Position numbers and translations under genes: made by a program. A stretch of DNA of 21,170 nt, taken from positions 1 through 21,170 of the forward strand of contig SKWY01000160.1 of the NCBI GenBank assembly GCA_007128675.1, given 5' to 3'. A model generated the notes under the pieces. The model was not told where the DNA came from and searched no databases. It worked only from the letters and a program-made list of their open reading frames with translations. Source of the DNA: Deltaproteobacteria bacterium. Its GTDB lineage: Bacteria > Myxococcota > Myxococcia > SLRQ01. Below are positions 1 through 8,274 of this stretch, one piece after another (position 1 is the stretch's first letter; each line of letters opens with the position of its first letter).

Positions 1-257
1 ACAGCGCCGACCGGTTCAAAGCAGCCATTCCCCCGTTGAACCGGCAGGAGATGATAGCAGCCCTTCGTGAAGCACAGGAAAACTGCGTAAGAGCCGGACT
101 GAGCTCTGTTACTGATGCCGGCCTCGACAAGGAAATGGCCGAAGAGCCGGAGATCGTCTTGCCGCCGGAACCCGAGATCGAAGATGGCCAGCAAGACATT
201 CTCGATTCCGACGATGATTCAGCAATCTCGAGCGAAGCTACGGCGGAGGCAAGATGA
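1..257 (+). CDS. 3' end of a gene upstream of the Glt-like operon (possible GltD/AgmU-type C-terminus)
   Basis: The reading frame is open from base 3 to the stop at 255-257, so this is the C-terminal 84 residues of a protein that begins outside the window. The visible part has a short helical stretch followed by an acidic, proline-rich, probably disordered tail with runs of Glu and Asp. No domain can be assigned from it alone. Its stop overlaps the start of the next gene in an ATGA junction (254-257), which implies translational coupling and one operon. By position, directly before a GltE-like TPR lipoprotein, it would correspond to the large TPR protein GltD/AgmU of Myxococcus. That is inference from gene order only; the sequence upstream of the window would settle it. 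Confidence 0.6.
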   Translation, partial: SADRFKAAIPPLNRQEMIAALREAQENCVRAGLSSVTDAGLDKEMAEEPEIVLPPEPEIEDGQQDILDSDDDSAISSEATAEAR

Positions 258-1597
258 TGATGACGCTCAAGAAGCTCTTGTTCAAAGATGTTCCGGTTGG
301 CCTCCTGACCGTTTGTCTTTTGGCTCCCGCGCTGACCGGTTGCCCATCCAGAACCGAGATCGTCGTGGACGATGAACCCGTCGTCACCGTGCGCGAGCCA
401 GTGCACGATCCCGATGAGTTGTTCTCCCAGGCAGTGGACGCCATGGAGGCAGGTGAATGGGAGGAGGCTAGAGAAGAGCTGCAGCTTCTTCTAGAGCTTG
501 CACCCAACGTGACCACCGCTCGTTATAATCTGGGCGTGACCCTCCAGCAGCTCGGCGAGCTGGATCTCGCCGCCGAGGCGTACTCCCGGGTCTTGGAGGA
601 ACGACCAGACCATCTTTCGGCTGCCTTGAACCTCGCCCATGTGTACCGGGAGCAGGAACGCTTCAGGGAAGGGATAGACGTTCTAGAAACACTTCTAGAG
701 GACAATCCATACGATGGCCGGCTCCTCAACAACCTCTCGGTCTTGTATCGCTTGGAAGAGGACTACGAGCAGGCGGCGGACTTGCTTCGTCGCTTGCTTT
801 CCCGAGATCCCGACAACCCCGACGCACACAAGAACTTGGCGCTCATCTACTACGATCAAGGTCGCTACCGAATGGCCGAGTTCATCATGGGCACGGCACG
901 CCAACGAAATGAAGAGGACCCCGGCATCTTCAACAACCTTGGAATGATCGCCATGAAGCGAGGAGATCTCTCCGTGGCGTTGGGGCAGTTTCGCCGGGCT
1001 GTGGAGATCGATCCGGACTTCACTCCAGGACACATGAACATTGGTGCCGTGGCGCTCCGCTACCGCGACTACAAGGCGGCAGCCGATGCCTTCGCCGAGG
1101 CCCTGCGTGTACAGTCAACCAACTGGCGGGCTCATCTCTATCGTGCTTATGCTCTGGAAGGCGCTCAGGAGATGGAGAGTGCTTCGGAGGCTTATGCACG
1201 AGTTCTTCAGCTGCGCCCGAGGCACCCAGAGGCAAAGTATGGTCTTTGCAAGTCGCTCCAGAACATCGAGCCGGAGCGGGCCAGGGGGTACTGCACCGCA
1301 TTTGCTGCCTTGGATGGCGTAGAGAGCGAACATGCTGACGATGCGAGACAACGGGTCGCTACTATTGATATGCTCATCGAAATTCGAGAAAGTGAGCAGG
1401 CTGATCTGGATGCCGCCGGGAGTTTCGACGATGACTGGGAGGAGCCTGTGGTGAGTGATCCGGTGGAAGAGGTCGCTCCGGCTCCAGAGGTTGCCGATGA
1501 AACTGATGAGCCCGCCGAGGATGATGACGAGACGGATACGGAAGATGAGTCGGATGGGGATGGCTCCGGCGATGTCGACGAGGTGGCAACCCTTTGA
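254..1597 (+). CDS. TPR-repeat lipoprotein, GltE/AglT-like
   Basis: This 447-residue protein starts with a lipoprotein signal: two lysines, a hydrophobic core and the lipobox LTGC with Cys30 as the lipidated residue. About nine TPR repeats follow from roughly residue 50 to 355, with the usual alternation of Gly/Ala/Leu and 'NNLG' or 'NLAL' helices ending in acidic/proline turns. The last 80 residues are almost entirely Asp/Glu and probably disordered. A GGAGG at 245-249 precedes the first of three consecutive ATG codons (254, 257, 260), and the start overlaps the upstream stop. TPR lipoproteins act as scaffolds at the envelope. Here the next genes are a small exported protein, an FHA/TonB-like protein and a barrel, so it most likely corresponds to GltE/AglT of the Myxococcus gliding machinery. 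The TPR lipoprotein call is firm; the Glt assignment rests on gene order. Confidence 0.85.
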   Translation: MMMTLKKLLFKDVPVGLLTVCLLAPALTGCPSRTEIVVDDEPVVTVREPVHDPDELFSQAVDAMEAGEWEEAREELQLLLELAPNVTTARYNLGVTLQQLGELDLAAEAYSRVLEERPDHLSAALNLAHVYREQERFREGIDVLETLLEDNPYDGRLLNNLSVLYRLEEDYEQAADLLRRLLSRDPDNPDAHKNLALIYYDQGRYRMAEFIMGTARQRNEEDPGIFNNLGMIAMKRGDLSVALGQFRRAVEIDPDFTPGHMNIGAVALRYRDYKAAADAFAEALRVQSTNWRAHLYRAYALEGAQEMESASEAYARVLQLRPRHPEAKYGLCKSLQNIEPERARGYCTAFAALDGVESEHADDARQRVATIDMLIEIRESEQADLDAAGSFDDDWEEPVVSDPVEEVAPAPEVADETDEPAEDDDETDTEDESDGDGSGDVDEVATL

Positions 1598-1747
1598 ATG
1601 ATGGAACTTTCGGGGAGCAAGACTGTCTGAAAGTGGTGAGAAGGGCTAAAAAAACACGGAAGCGATGTGCTAGTCTTGGTTACAAGGGAGTTGGAGCTAA
1701 TGGTGCCGAGACTTGGTGGCGATGATTCGATCTGGACGGAGAACACG

Positions 1748-2002
1748 ATGTTGCGCAGATTGCTGATTGCGGGAGCTTTGGTGATGGGTCTGCTCCTTAC
1801 CGGGCCGGTATTGGCGGACAGCCCACAAGTCCAGTATCGCCAAGAAACGGTGATCGACTTCAGCGATGTGGCCTTGGAGGGTGAGCTGCGTCGTCCCGAT
1901 GGAGCATACCTCCTTGCACGGAAGAGGGCCGAGTTCGACAGTCTCATTCGGCTTCGCGAGCACTTTCTAAACGAGCTGCAGACCTCCCTGGACAATCTGT
2001 AG
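1748..2002 (+). CDS. Small exported protein in the GltF position
   Basis: A protein of 84 residues with a clean Sec signal peptide (MLRRLLIAG...VLA, cleavage after about residue 23). The mature part is only about 60 residues: a short extended N-terminus, then an 'RPDGAYLLARKRAEF' segment and a helical C-terminus ending 'LNELQTSLDNL'. I recall similar tiny proteins beside FHA/AgmX-type genes in other deltaproteobacteria, but their function is unknown to me. The start at 1748 gives a normal-length signal peptide behind a CGGAG (1737-1741). An in-frame ATG at 1700 has a better Shine-Dalgarno (AAGGGAG, 1684-1690) and would add 16 residues in front of the signal peptide. Between a GltE-like and a GltG-like gene this is the position of gltF, which is an inference from order. 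Confidence 0.7.
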   Translation: MLRRLLIAGALVMGLLLTGPVLADSPQVQYRQETVIDFSDVALEGELRRPDGAYLLARKRAEFDSLIRLREHFLNELQTSLDNL

Positions 2003-2037
2003 GCTTGTCGTTCACAACAGAGTTTTAACAGGCATTC

Positions 2038-3861
2038 ATGAACCTTGAAACGATTACAATCAAAGTGTTCGCTCCCGACGGTTCAGTCGAGGAGCTGGCG
2101 CTGGAGAGCCAGGACAGCCTGATCCTTGGTTCAGGTGCCTCGGCCACCGTTCGCCTGGATGACGACAAAATCTCCAGCATTCACGCCATGATCAAGCTGG
2201 AGGATGGCGTGGTTCGCGTCGTGGATCTGGGTAGCGAGCAAGGAACTCGCCTCGGCGGCAAGGAGATTCGCGAGCAGGATCTTTCAAGTGGCGATGTGGT
2301 CGAGATAGGTGACCACAAGGTCCAAGTTCTATGGGGCACGGCCGACCAGCCAGATGCCTTACCGACCGAGGTTCTCGAGCGACCGCCGGGAATCGGCGGT
2401 GACGATGAGGCTGCTCTTGGTGAGCAGAGCGATGGCGATTCTGCGGCCGAGCGTAAGGGGGCCGATGGCGTGGCCGATCTATTCAGCGAGGTCATTCCCG
2501 AGGATGAGCGGCCGACACCGGAGAACAGGCTTCTCGAGGTGGTGATGGTTTGGTCCGACACCATCATCGGCATAGGACACTTCGGTCCGAAGGACGGCAC
2601 CATCACCGTTGGCGATGCGCCTCGAAACTACTTTAACCTGGCCTCGGAGATCTTGCCCAGCTCTCGCTTCCCCTTCATCAAGACCGATGGGAAGGATCAT
2701 ATCGTCACCATCACCCAAGACATGGATCTTCGTGTGAGGGATGACGACGGTAGAGTTTTCGATCTCGCCAGCCTGCAGTCGGCTGGTAGGGCTTTCGGTT
2801 CGGAAACGAGCTTCAAGGGATATAGCTACAAGATAAACCTGCATGAGCAGGTTCAGGTCAATATCGGTGATACCGCCCTCGTGGCGCGCTACGTGCGCCC
2901 CAGCGCCCGAGTAGGCGGCAGCATTTTGGCCAATGTCGACTACTACTTCACAAAGGTCTTCTCGACCTCCTTCATGGCCCATCTGCTCTTCATTGCCGCC
3001 TTGATGCTCACCCCGACGGATCTCGAGCGTCTCTCCGACGATCTATTCACCAGTCCGAACCGCTTCGCCAAGCTGATCATTCAGCCACCCGACGACGAGG
3101 AAAGAGTCTTCGATGATCTATCCGCCCTGGACGATCTCTTGGCCAAGGAGGATGAGGGGAAGTTCGGTGAAATAGAGGAGGTCGAGGAGGAGGCTGCTCC
3201 CAGCGACGAGGGAGCTCCAATAGTGGACGTGGATCAGCGTGAGGAGGACCGCAAGAAGGTGATGGAGACCGGTTTGTTGGCTGCGTTGGAAGACGGGGCC
3301 GCCTCCAACGTATTTGGACCAGGAGGTCTCGGCACGGGAATCAACGAGGCTCTAGGCGGTATCGACGGTGACGGTATGGGCGATGCGTTTGGTCTCGGCG
3401 GTCTTGGTTCGCGGGGCGCGGGGGCGGGTGGTGCCGGCAGCGCTCTTGGCATCGGCGGACTTGGAACGAAGGGTGGAGGCAAGGGCGGGGGCCACGGTCA
3501 GGTCGACCTCGGCGGTCGAGGGCGAGCGGTCACCAAGGTGACCTCTGGTCAGACGATCATAGAAGGAGGACTAGACAGAGAGGTCATAGCCCGGATCGTG
3601 CGTCGCCATCAGAACGAGATCCGATTCTGCTACGAGCGTGAGCTGCAGCGTGACCCCAACCTCCATGGTCGTGTGGCGGTGCAATGGGTCATCGATGGTA
3701 CCGGCGCGGTGGTGCGCGCTACCATTCAGGACACCACGATGGGCAACTCCAACGTGGAGAACTGCATCTTGACCAGAGTTCGGCGCTGGCGTTTTCCAGA
3801 GCCAAGAGGTGGTGGTATCGTCCGCGTGACGTACCCGTGGATATTCAGCCCTCGCTCCTAG
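2038..3861 (+). CDS. FHA domain / transmembrane / AgmX-PglI C-terminal domain protein, GltG-like
   Basis: A 607-residue bitopic inner-membrane protein. Residues 5-100 form an FHA-like domain: G31, S46, H49 and the 'DLGSEQGT' strand (63-70) fit. The Arg that normally follows the first Gly is Ser32, and the usual Asn-Gly is Gly-Gly (73-74). An acidic linker follows, then a second compact module (about 160-290). A single membrane helix lies at about 307-325 with little else hydrophobic. The periplasmic part has an acidic stretch, a Gly-rich flexible region (about 423-490) and a C-terminal TonB-like domain (about 512-605) with 'RFCYERELQRDPNLHGRV', the signature of the AgmX/PglI C-terminal family. 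In Myxococcus such proteins (GltG, GltJ) link cytoplasmic regulation to the periplasmic and outer-membrane gliding complex. The architecture is clear; equating it with GltG rests on architecture plus gene order. Confidence 0.88.
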   Translation: MNLETITIKVFAPDGSVEELALESQDSLILGSGASATVRLDDDKISSIHAMIKLEDGVVRVVDLGSEQGTRLGGKEIREQDLSSGDVVEIGDHKVQVLWGTADQPDALPTEVLERPPGIGGDDEAALGEQSDGDSAAERKGADGVADLFSEVIPEDERPTPENRLLEVVMVWSDTIIGIGHFGPKDGTITVGDAPRNYFNLASEILPSSRFPFIKTDGKDHIVTITQDMDLRVRDDDGRVFDLASLQSAGRAFGSETSFKGYSYKINLHEQVQVNIGDTALVARYVRPSARVGGSILANVDYYFTKVFSTSFMAHLLFIAALMLTPTDLERLSDDLFTSPNRFAKLIIQPPDDEERVFDDLSALDDLLAKEDEGKFGEIEEVEEEAAPSDEGAPIVDVDQREEDRKKVMETGLLAALEDGAASNVFGPGGLGTGINEALGGIDGDGMGDAFGLGGLGSRGAGAGGAGSALGIGGLGTKGGGKGGGHGQVDLGGRGRAVTKVTSGQTIIEGGLDREVIARIVRRHQNEIRFCYERELQRDPNLHGRVAVQWVIDGTGAVVRATIQDTTMGNSNVENCILTRVRRWRFPEPRGGGIVRVTYPWIFSPRS

Positions 3862-3917
3862 CCTGCCTCTTGTCGAGTCTCGCTCCGATGCCCCAACACC
3901 CCAAGGTGCCCAAACTC

Positions 3918-4580
3918 ATGCGCCCGATTACTCTAGCTTTCTTGTTGATTGGCCTTCTTTCTATCGGTTCTCCTGCGTTCGCCTCGACGCCGGGAGAAGG
4001 AGAGCTGATTCCCGAGCGCATGGCTTCTCCGCAGCTAGGCGTGAAGCCTACCCTGCATCAGGGTTTGTTCGCCGACTTGCAGGTGGGGACGTTCTTCACG
4101 ATGAACACCGACTCACAGCGGGTTGGCGCCCAGGTTTCCAACGCTCAGCCCTATGTGGGCGTCGGGATGGGCTATGACATCACGCGCAATGTCGTGGCTG
4201 GACTGACTGTGGGCTTCGGCGCATCGGCAGGGCCCTGCTTCGATCCAGACTACTCGACGGGACAATGCCGAGGTGTGCGGAGCTTTTCAGTCTTCTTGAT
4301 CAACGCACAGGTGGGCTACCTTCACGAGCTCGATCACCAGTGGTACGTCGGCGGCAAGGTACTCGGGGGTGGCGCTCTGATGACCCCTGGTCCGGTCGAG
4401 AGTGATGGAGGAGACCTCCTCGTCGGTTATAACGCCGGCCTGGCGCTTACGACCGAGTACCATACCCATTTGGAGCACTTCGTCCTGGGATTGGACGTGG
4501 CCGCTACCTTGGTGATGGGAGGTGCGCGAGTCCAGTTCCCAAGCTTTGCCATCTACCCCCGCCTGAAGTACGTCTTCTAG
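3918..4580 (+). CDS. Small outer-membrane beta-barrel protein, GltH position
   Basis: A 220-residue protein with a signal peptide (MRPITLAFLLIG...AFA, cleavage after about residue 22). The rest has alternating-hydrophobicity, glycine-rich strands ('QPYVGVGMGYDI', 'WYVGGKVLGGGALM', 'LVGYNAGLALTTEY') and ends in aromatic Phe, as outer-membrane proteins recognised by the Bam complex do. It has two cysteines in one loop ('CFDPDYSTGQC') that could form a disulfide. I chose ATG 3918 because AAGGTG lies just upstream and it starts directly at the signal peptide; ATG 3888 is in frame but lacks a ribosome site. The gene follows the GltG-like gene by 56 bases and closes the operon. GltH of Myxococcus is also an outer-membrane barrel in this order. 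The barrel call is good, the Glt link is inferred. Confidence 0.75.
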   Translation: MRPITLAFLLIGLLSIGSPAFASTPGEGELIPERMASPQLGVKPTLHQGLFADLQVGTFFTMNTDSQRVGAQVSNAQPYVGVGMGYDITRNVVAGLTVGFGASAGPCFDPDYSTGQCRGVRSFSVFLINAQVGYLHELDHQWYVGGKVLGGGALMTPGPVESDGGDLLVGYNAGLALTTEYHTHLEHFVLGLDVAATLVMGGARVQFPSFAIYPRLKYVF

Positions 4581-4681
4581 CCTGGTGGTCCTTGGCGAGA
4601 AGACGAGGATCCTCCACAGTCGTTTTCGTCGGTGAACAGTGGCGTACTTCCTGACTCACGGCGATTCGGCAATGGACCGGC

Positions 4682-4715
4682 TCTCTTGCTTGTTCGCATT
4701 CGAGCAAGCAAGAGA
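4682..4715 (+). other. Long perfect hairpin between the Glt-like operon and typA
   Basis: Bases 4682-4696 pair with 4701-4715 to give a 15-bp stem with a single G-U pair (4693/4704) and a four-base loop CATT. The core arms are CTCTTGCTTG and CAAGCAAGAG. It lies about 100 bases after the barrel gene's stop and 38 bases before the chosen typA start. No T-run follows on either strand, so it is not a standard intrinsic terminator. It may be a Rho-assisted or U-less terminator, an mRNA 3'-end stabiliser, or a leader element for typA. It would occupy the ribosome site of the alternative ATG at 4715, which supports the downstream GTG start. Confidence 0.6.
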
Positions 4716-4753
4716 TGGCTTTCCCGATCGCCCTAGCCCCCTTTGGTGAAATA

Positions 4754-6595
4754 GTGACCACCCCCGTAAGAAACATCGCCATCGTGGCTCACGTGGACCA
4801 TGGAAAGACCACGTTGGTGGACCATATGCTGCGTCAAGCCGGGGTGTTTCGACAGGGACAAGTGGTCGAGGAACGGGTGCTCGACTCGGTGGACCAGGAG
4901 CGTGAGCGCGGAATCACCATCATCGCCAAGGTGGCTTCCGTCACGTGGAAAGGGGTCAAGTTCAACATCGTGGATACGCCAGGGCACTCCGATTTTGGAG
5001 GAGAGGTGGAGCGTTCCCTGCGGCTGGTCGATGGAATACTGCTATTGGTGGATGCCGCCGAGGGTCCTCTTCCGCAGACAAGATTCGTTCTTGGAAAGGC
5101 CATGGCGGAAAGACTGCCCGTGGTTGTGGTCATCAACAAGATTGATCGCAGGGATTCCAGGCCAGATGAGGTTCTCGACGAGATCTACGGGCTCTTCATC
5201 GACCTCGGGGCCGATGAGCAGCAGCTGGATTTTCCTGTCCTCTACGCGGTGGCCCGTGATGGCAAGGCCGGGACGAGTGAGGATGACGCATTGTGTCCCG
5301 ACGCCACGTTGGAACCTCTGTTTCTTGCGATCACCAAGTCCATTCCCCCGCCTTCTGTCGGACAAGATGGCTCATTACAGCTTCTGGTCTCCAATATCGA
5401 TCATGATGAGTACGTGGGGCGTCTTGCAATAGGACGTGTGCTCGATGGAGAGATTCGTCTTGGCGGAGAGGTGCTCGTTTGTGGCGATGAGTCTTCCAGC
5501 CGGGCTCGGGTCGGTGGCGTATATCTGTTTTCGGGGCTCTCGAGAAAGCCCGTGGATAGGGCTCCTGCGGGTGAGATAGTGGCTTTCTCGGGCATTTCCA
5601 ACGTGGCCATAGGAGACACGATCTGTGAGCCCGAAAAGCCAAGGCCTCTCCCAAGGATTCGAGTCGATCCTCCCACTTTGTTCATGCTCGTACGAGTGAA
5701 CGACGGTCCCTTCGCCGGCAAGGAAGGAAAGTATGTGACCTCTAGGCATCTTCGCGAGAGGCTCTTCAAAGAGAGCTATCGCAACGTTGCCATAGACGTC
5801 TCGGAGAGCGGGGAGCCCGACGCCTTTCGGATCGCAGGGCGAGGTGAGTTGCAGCTCGCGGTTCTGATCGAGGCCATGCGTAGGGAGGGTTATGAGCTCA
5901 CGGTAAGCAACCCAGAGCCCGTCCTCGAAGAATCGGACGGCAAGGTGCGTGAGCCTTACGAGCTACTGGTATGCGATATCCCGCAAGTTCACATGGGACG
6001 CTTGAGCGAGATACTGGGAGCCCGGAGGGCCCGCGTGGTCGAGATGAAGCTAGCCGGATCGGACCGCGCTCAGGTCACTTGGCGGCTCCCCGCAAGAGGC
6101 CTTATAGGGTTGCGCCCCGTTTTTCTCACCGAGACCCGAGGAGAAGGCATCCTTCGGACTCTTTTCGATGGTTACGATGACTGGGCGGGAAGAATCGTTC
6201 GTCGCACGACGGGCGCCATTGTGTCCGATAGAGAAGGGAAGGCCGTTCCCTACGGGCTTTTCAGTCTAGAGGATCGCGGTACTTTCTTTGTTGGTCCCGG
6301 CGAGAAGGTGTATCAGGGCATGATTGTGGGCGAGCACAGCCGCTCCAATGATCTGGACGTCAACGTGTGCAAGACCAAGAAGCTCACCAACATTCGCGCG
6401 GCGGGAAAGGATGAGAACGTCCAGCTCTCGCCGCCCCGTCAGATGGGTCTCGAGGCCGCCATCGAATGGATTGACGAGGACGAGCTGGTAGAGGCCACCC
6501 CCACGAGCATCAGACTGCGCAAACGTCATCTGGATCCCGTCATTCGGCACAGGCTGGCTCGCGACAGAAAGTTCGAGGCCGCTGACAGCCAGTAG
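4754..6595 (+). CDS. typA: Translational GTPase TypA/BipA
   Basis: An EF-G-like GTPase that binds ribosomes and supports 50S assembly and stress adaptation. From the GTG start at 4754 the protein is 613 residues, the usual family length, and begins MTTPVRNIAIVAHVDHGKTT, matching the family N-terminus. P-loop AHVDHGKT is at 12-19, RERGITI (switch I) at about 52-58, DTPGHSDF (switch II) near 75-82, and NKID near 127-130. The EF-G-like domain ('FRIAGRGELQLAVLIEAMRREGYEL'-type region, about 375) and the BipA C-terminal domain with 'GPGEKVYQGMIVGEH' are intact. An ATG at 4715 would add 13 residues, but those are not family-like and the codon sits at the base of a hairpin. The next gene converges on it with a 35-base gap. 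Identity is firm, only the start is open. Confidence 0.97.
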   Translation: MTTPVRNIAIVAHVDHGKTTLVDHMLRQAGVFRQGQVVEERVLDSVDQERERGITIIAKVASVTWKGVKFNIVDTPGHSDFGGEVERSLRLVDGILLLVDAAEGPLPQTRFVLGKAMAERLPVVVVINKIDRRDSRPDEVLDEIYGLFIDLGADEQQLDFPVLYAVARDGKAGTSEDDALCPDATLEPLFLAITKSIPPPSVGQDGSLQLLVSNIDHDEYVGRLAIGRVLDGEIRLGGEVLVCGDESSSRARVGGVYLFSGLSRKPVDRAPAGEIVAFSGISNVAIGDTICEPEKPRPLPRIRVDPPTLFMLVRVNDGPFAGKEGKYVTSRHLRERLFKESYRNVAIDVSESGEPDAFRIAGRGELQLAVLIEAMRREGYELTVSNPEPVLEESDGKVREPYELLVCDIPQVHMGRLSEILGARRARVVEMKLAGSDRAQVTWRLPARGLIGLRPVFLTETRGEGILRTLFDGYDDWAGRIVRRTTGAIVSDREGKAVPYGLFSLEDRGTFFVGPGEKVYQGMIVGEHSRSNDLDVNVCKTKKLTNIRAAGKDENVQLSPPRQMGLEAAIEWIDEDELVEATPTSIRLRKRHLDPVIRHRLARDRKFEAADSQ

Positions 6596-6630
6596 CAAGC
6601 TCGTTCCCTTCTCCAATCGAGCCTGGGGTT

Positions 6631-8202
6631 CTAGACAACGAATCCTATTCTTTGCCTGCGGGGTCCCTTTTCGTCTCGAGGATCTAACAGCTCGAGGTCC
6701 AATAGGGCCTTCAAGGTGGCGCGGATCGCTCTCTCATCCTCGTCGGATAGAGCGAGCATGTCCTCCACCGTCTTGCTGCCATCGGCGAGCTCGAGCAAGT
6801 GGTTTGCATCCGGGGGTAGCGAAAGGCCTTTCACCGAAGGACGCAGCCCGGTCTTTGGGGCGAGCACGAGGTTGTCAGGGATTTCCTTTCGCAGAAGCAC
6901 AAGAGGCAAGGAAGTCTTTGTGCCTTCGAGAATCAAGCTGTGTAGAGGCATGCTCAATGCGGCTGGAACCCGTGGCTTCTTGGGGCTGAAGGAGATGCTG
7001 TAGAGGCCCTCACGCCATGAGAAGGTGCTGAAGATGATCGAGCGAACTTGGTCGCGAACTAGGTCGCGAAGGTGTGAGCGGCCAAGGACGTCGAGCTCGA
7101 TGAGGACTTCGCCAATCCGTCGTCCCTCCTCCTTCGCTAGAAGCTGGGCGGTATCGGCATCCTCTTTCCTTATGGCTTTCGTCTTGACCGCGAACTCTAG
7201 CAAACGATCCCCGGACAAATTGGATGTGGCAAAGGTTGGTTGCCCCTTTCGCAGGTGGATGGTCTTCGATGCGCTCTCATGTCGAAGCTCCAAGGTGGCG
7301 TCACTTTCCGTCTTGCCGAGGCTCACCAGAAGAACGGGCACCGATCTTTCTCTCAGCTCTCCCCTGCTTGGTGGGGTGATGGTCTCGCGAAGACTCTCTT
7401 GTGGCGCCACAGGAGAAGAAAGGGAGGGCATCCCCGGATCGAGCGCCTTACGCGAAGGCTGTTTTGACCACGAGGATGACTCCTGTGGGGGCGGCTTGTC
7501 AGTGTCGGCATGGTCTACTTCGATGAGATTCTCGACTATCCCCGTGTCCTTGTGCGGCTGCTCTGCAAGAGAGGTTTCTTGGCGGGGCTCCTCGGTCTCC
7601 GAGATTTCCCCATCCCCGGAGGGCTCCTGCGAGGCTGGAGCGCCACTGGAGTCATTTGGCTCTCTTGTCGAAGAGGGAGGGGACGAGGAGGCGACAATCG
7701 GTCTCTTCTCGGCAGGCTTGTCCAACCCATGCTCCGCCTCGTCGATTCGATTCGTGGGGCTGCTCGCGTTGTCCCATGCAACTTCTATTTCCAGGCTGTC
7801 GTGTTCATCCTCTGGCTCGCTGGCCGAAGCTTGGGACTCCAAAATGCTCGAGGCCTCGGATATCAGATCACTTGTACTGAAAGGCTTTTGGAAGAAGCAT
7901 TTCGCCCGGTGTCGACGAGTTATGTTCCGATCATATCTGTCACCACGAAACACGCCGCTGATCGCGATCGAGGGAACTGGGGGGACGAGACGCTTCAAGA
8001 CGTCGAGAAGATCGCTGCCGAGTCCATCCGGTAGGACGAGGTCGACGATCGCGAGATCCGGCCTACCATCCTCGAGCCTGCTCATCGCTTCCTCGACGGA
8101 GTGAGCAACCACGGCAATGAAACCCTCCTTCTCGAGGGCGATCGAGAGGATCTCGGCAAGCTCGAGGTCATCCTCGATCAACAGTACGCGAGCCTTTGTC
8201 AT
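6631..8202 (-). CDS. Response regulator with C-terminal PATAN/DUF4388 domain
   Basis: A 523-residue cytoplasmic signalling protein. Residues 1-120 are a receiver domain with the acidic pair D11/D12, phospho-acceptor D54 ('DLAIVDLVLPDG'), S82 and K106 ('FFQKPF'), so all phosphorylation residues are present. A linker of about 160 residues (126-286), rich in Ser, Pro, Glu and Asp, is probably disordered. From about 287 a PATAN/DUF4388 domain follows ('LRKGQPTFATSNLSGDRLLEFAV' pattern), then a helical tail that ends in a winged-helix-like 'TVEDMLALSDEDERAIRATL' segment. There is no DNA-binding effector of a known type. This receiver-PATAN combination is common in Myxococcota, often with an unknown output. 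ATG 8202 has GGAGAGG directly upstream; the frame stays open to 8973 but that part is not protein-like. No histidine kinase is nearby. It diverges from a PilZ gene. Confidence 0.88.
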   Translation of the reverse strand: MTKARVLLIEDDLELAEILSIALEKEGFIAVVAHSVEEAMSRLEDGRPDLAIVDLVLPDGLGSDLLDVLKRLVPPVPSIAISGVFRGDRYDRNITRRHRAKCFFQKPFSTSDLISEASSILESQASASEPEDEHDSLEIEVAWDNASSPTNRIDEAEHGLDKPAEKRPIVASSSPPSSTREPNDSSGAPASQEPSGDGEISETEEPRQETSLAEQPHKDTGIVENLIEVDHADTDKPPPQESSSWSKQPSRKALDPGMPSLSSPVAPQESLRETITPPSRGELRERSVPVLLVSLGKTESDATLELRHESASKTIHLRKGQPTFATSNLSGDRLLEFAVKTKAIRKEDADTAQLLAKEEGRRIGEVLIELDVLGRSHLRDLVRDQVRSIIFSTFSWREGLYSISFSPKKPRVPAALSMPLHSLILEGTKTSLPLVLLRKEIPDNLVLAPKTGLRPSVKGLSLPPDANHLLELADGSKTVEDMLALSDEDERAIRATLKALLDLELLDPRDEKGPRRQRIGFVV

Positions 8203-8274
8203 TGCCTCTCCCATTGAACGATGGATTCGTCCTCGGGTCCAGATGGATATCCGATGTTTAGGGTGGTCGTTTTT

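Noticed and set aside
1207..1995. 262-codon minus-strand ORF
   Set aside because: Serine-rich low-complexity translation opposite the acidic tail of the TPR lipoprotein gene; a typical antisense artefact.
7025..8104. 359-codon plus-strand ORF opposite the response regulator gene
   Set aside because: It is Ser/Arg-rich with no domain pattern and lies antisense to a gene with a clear receiver and PATAN domain, so it is a shadow of that gene.
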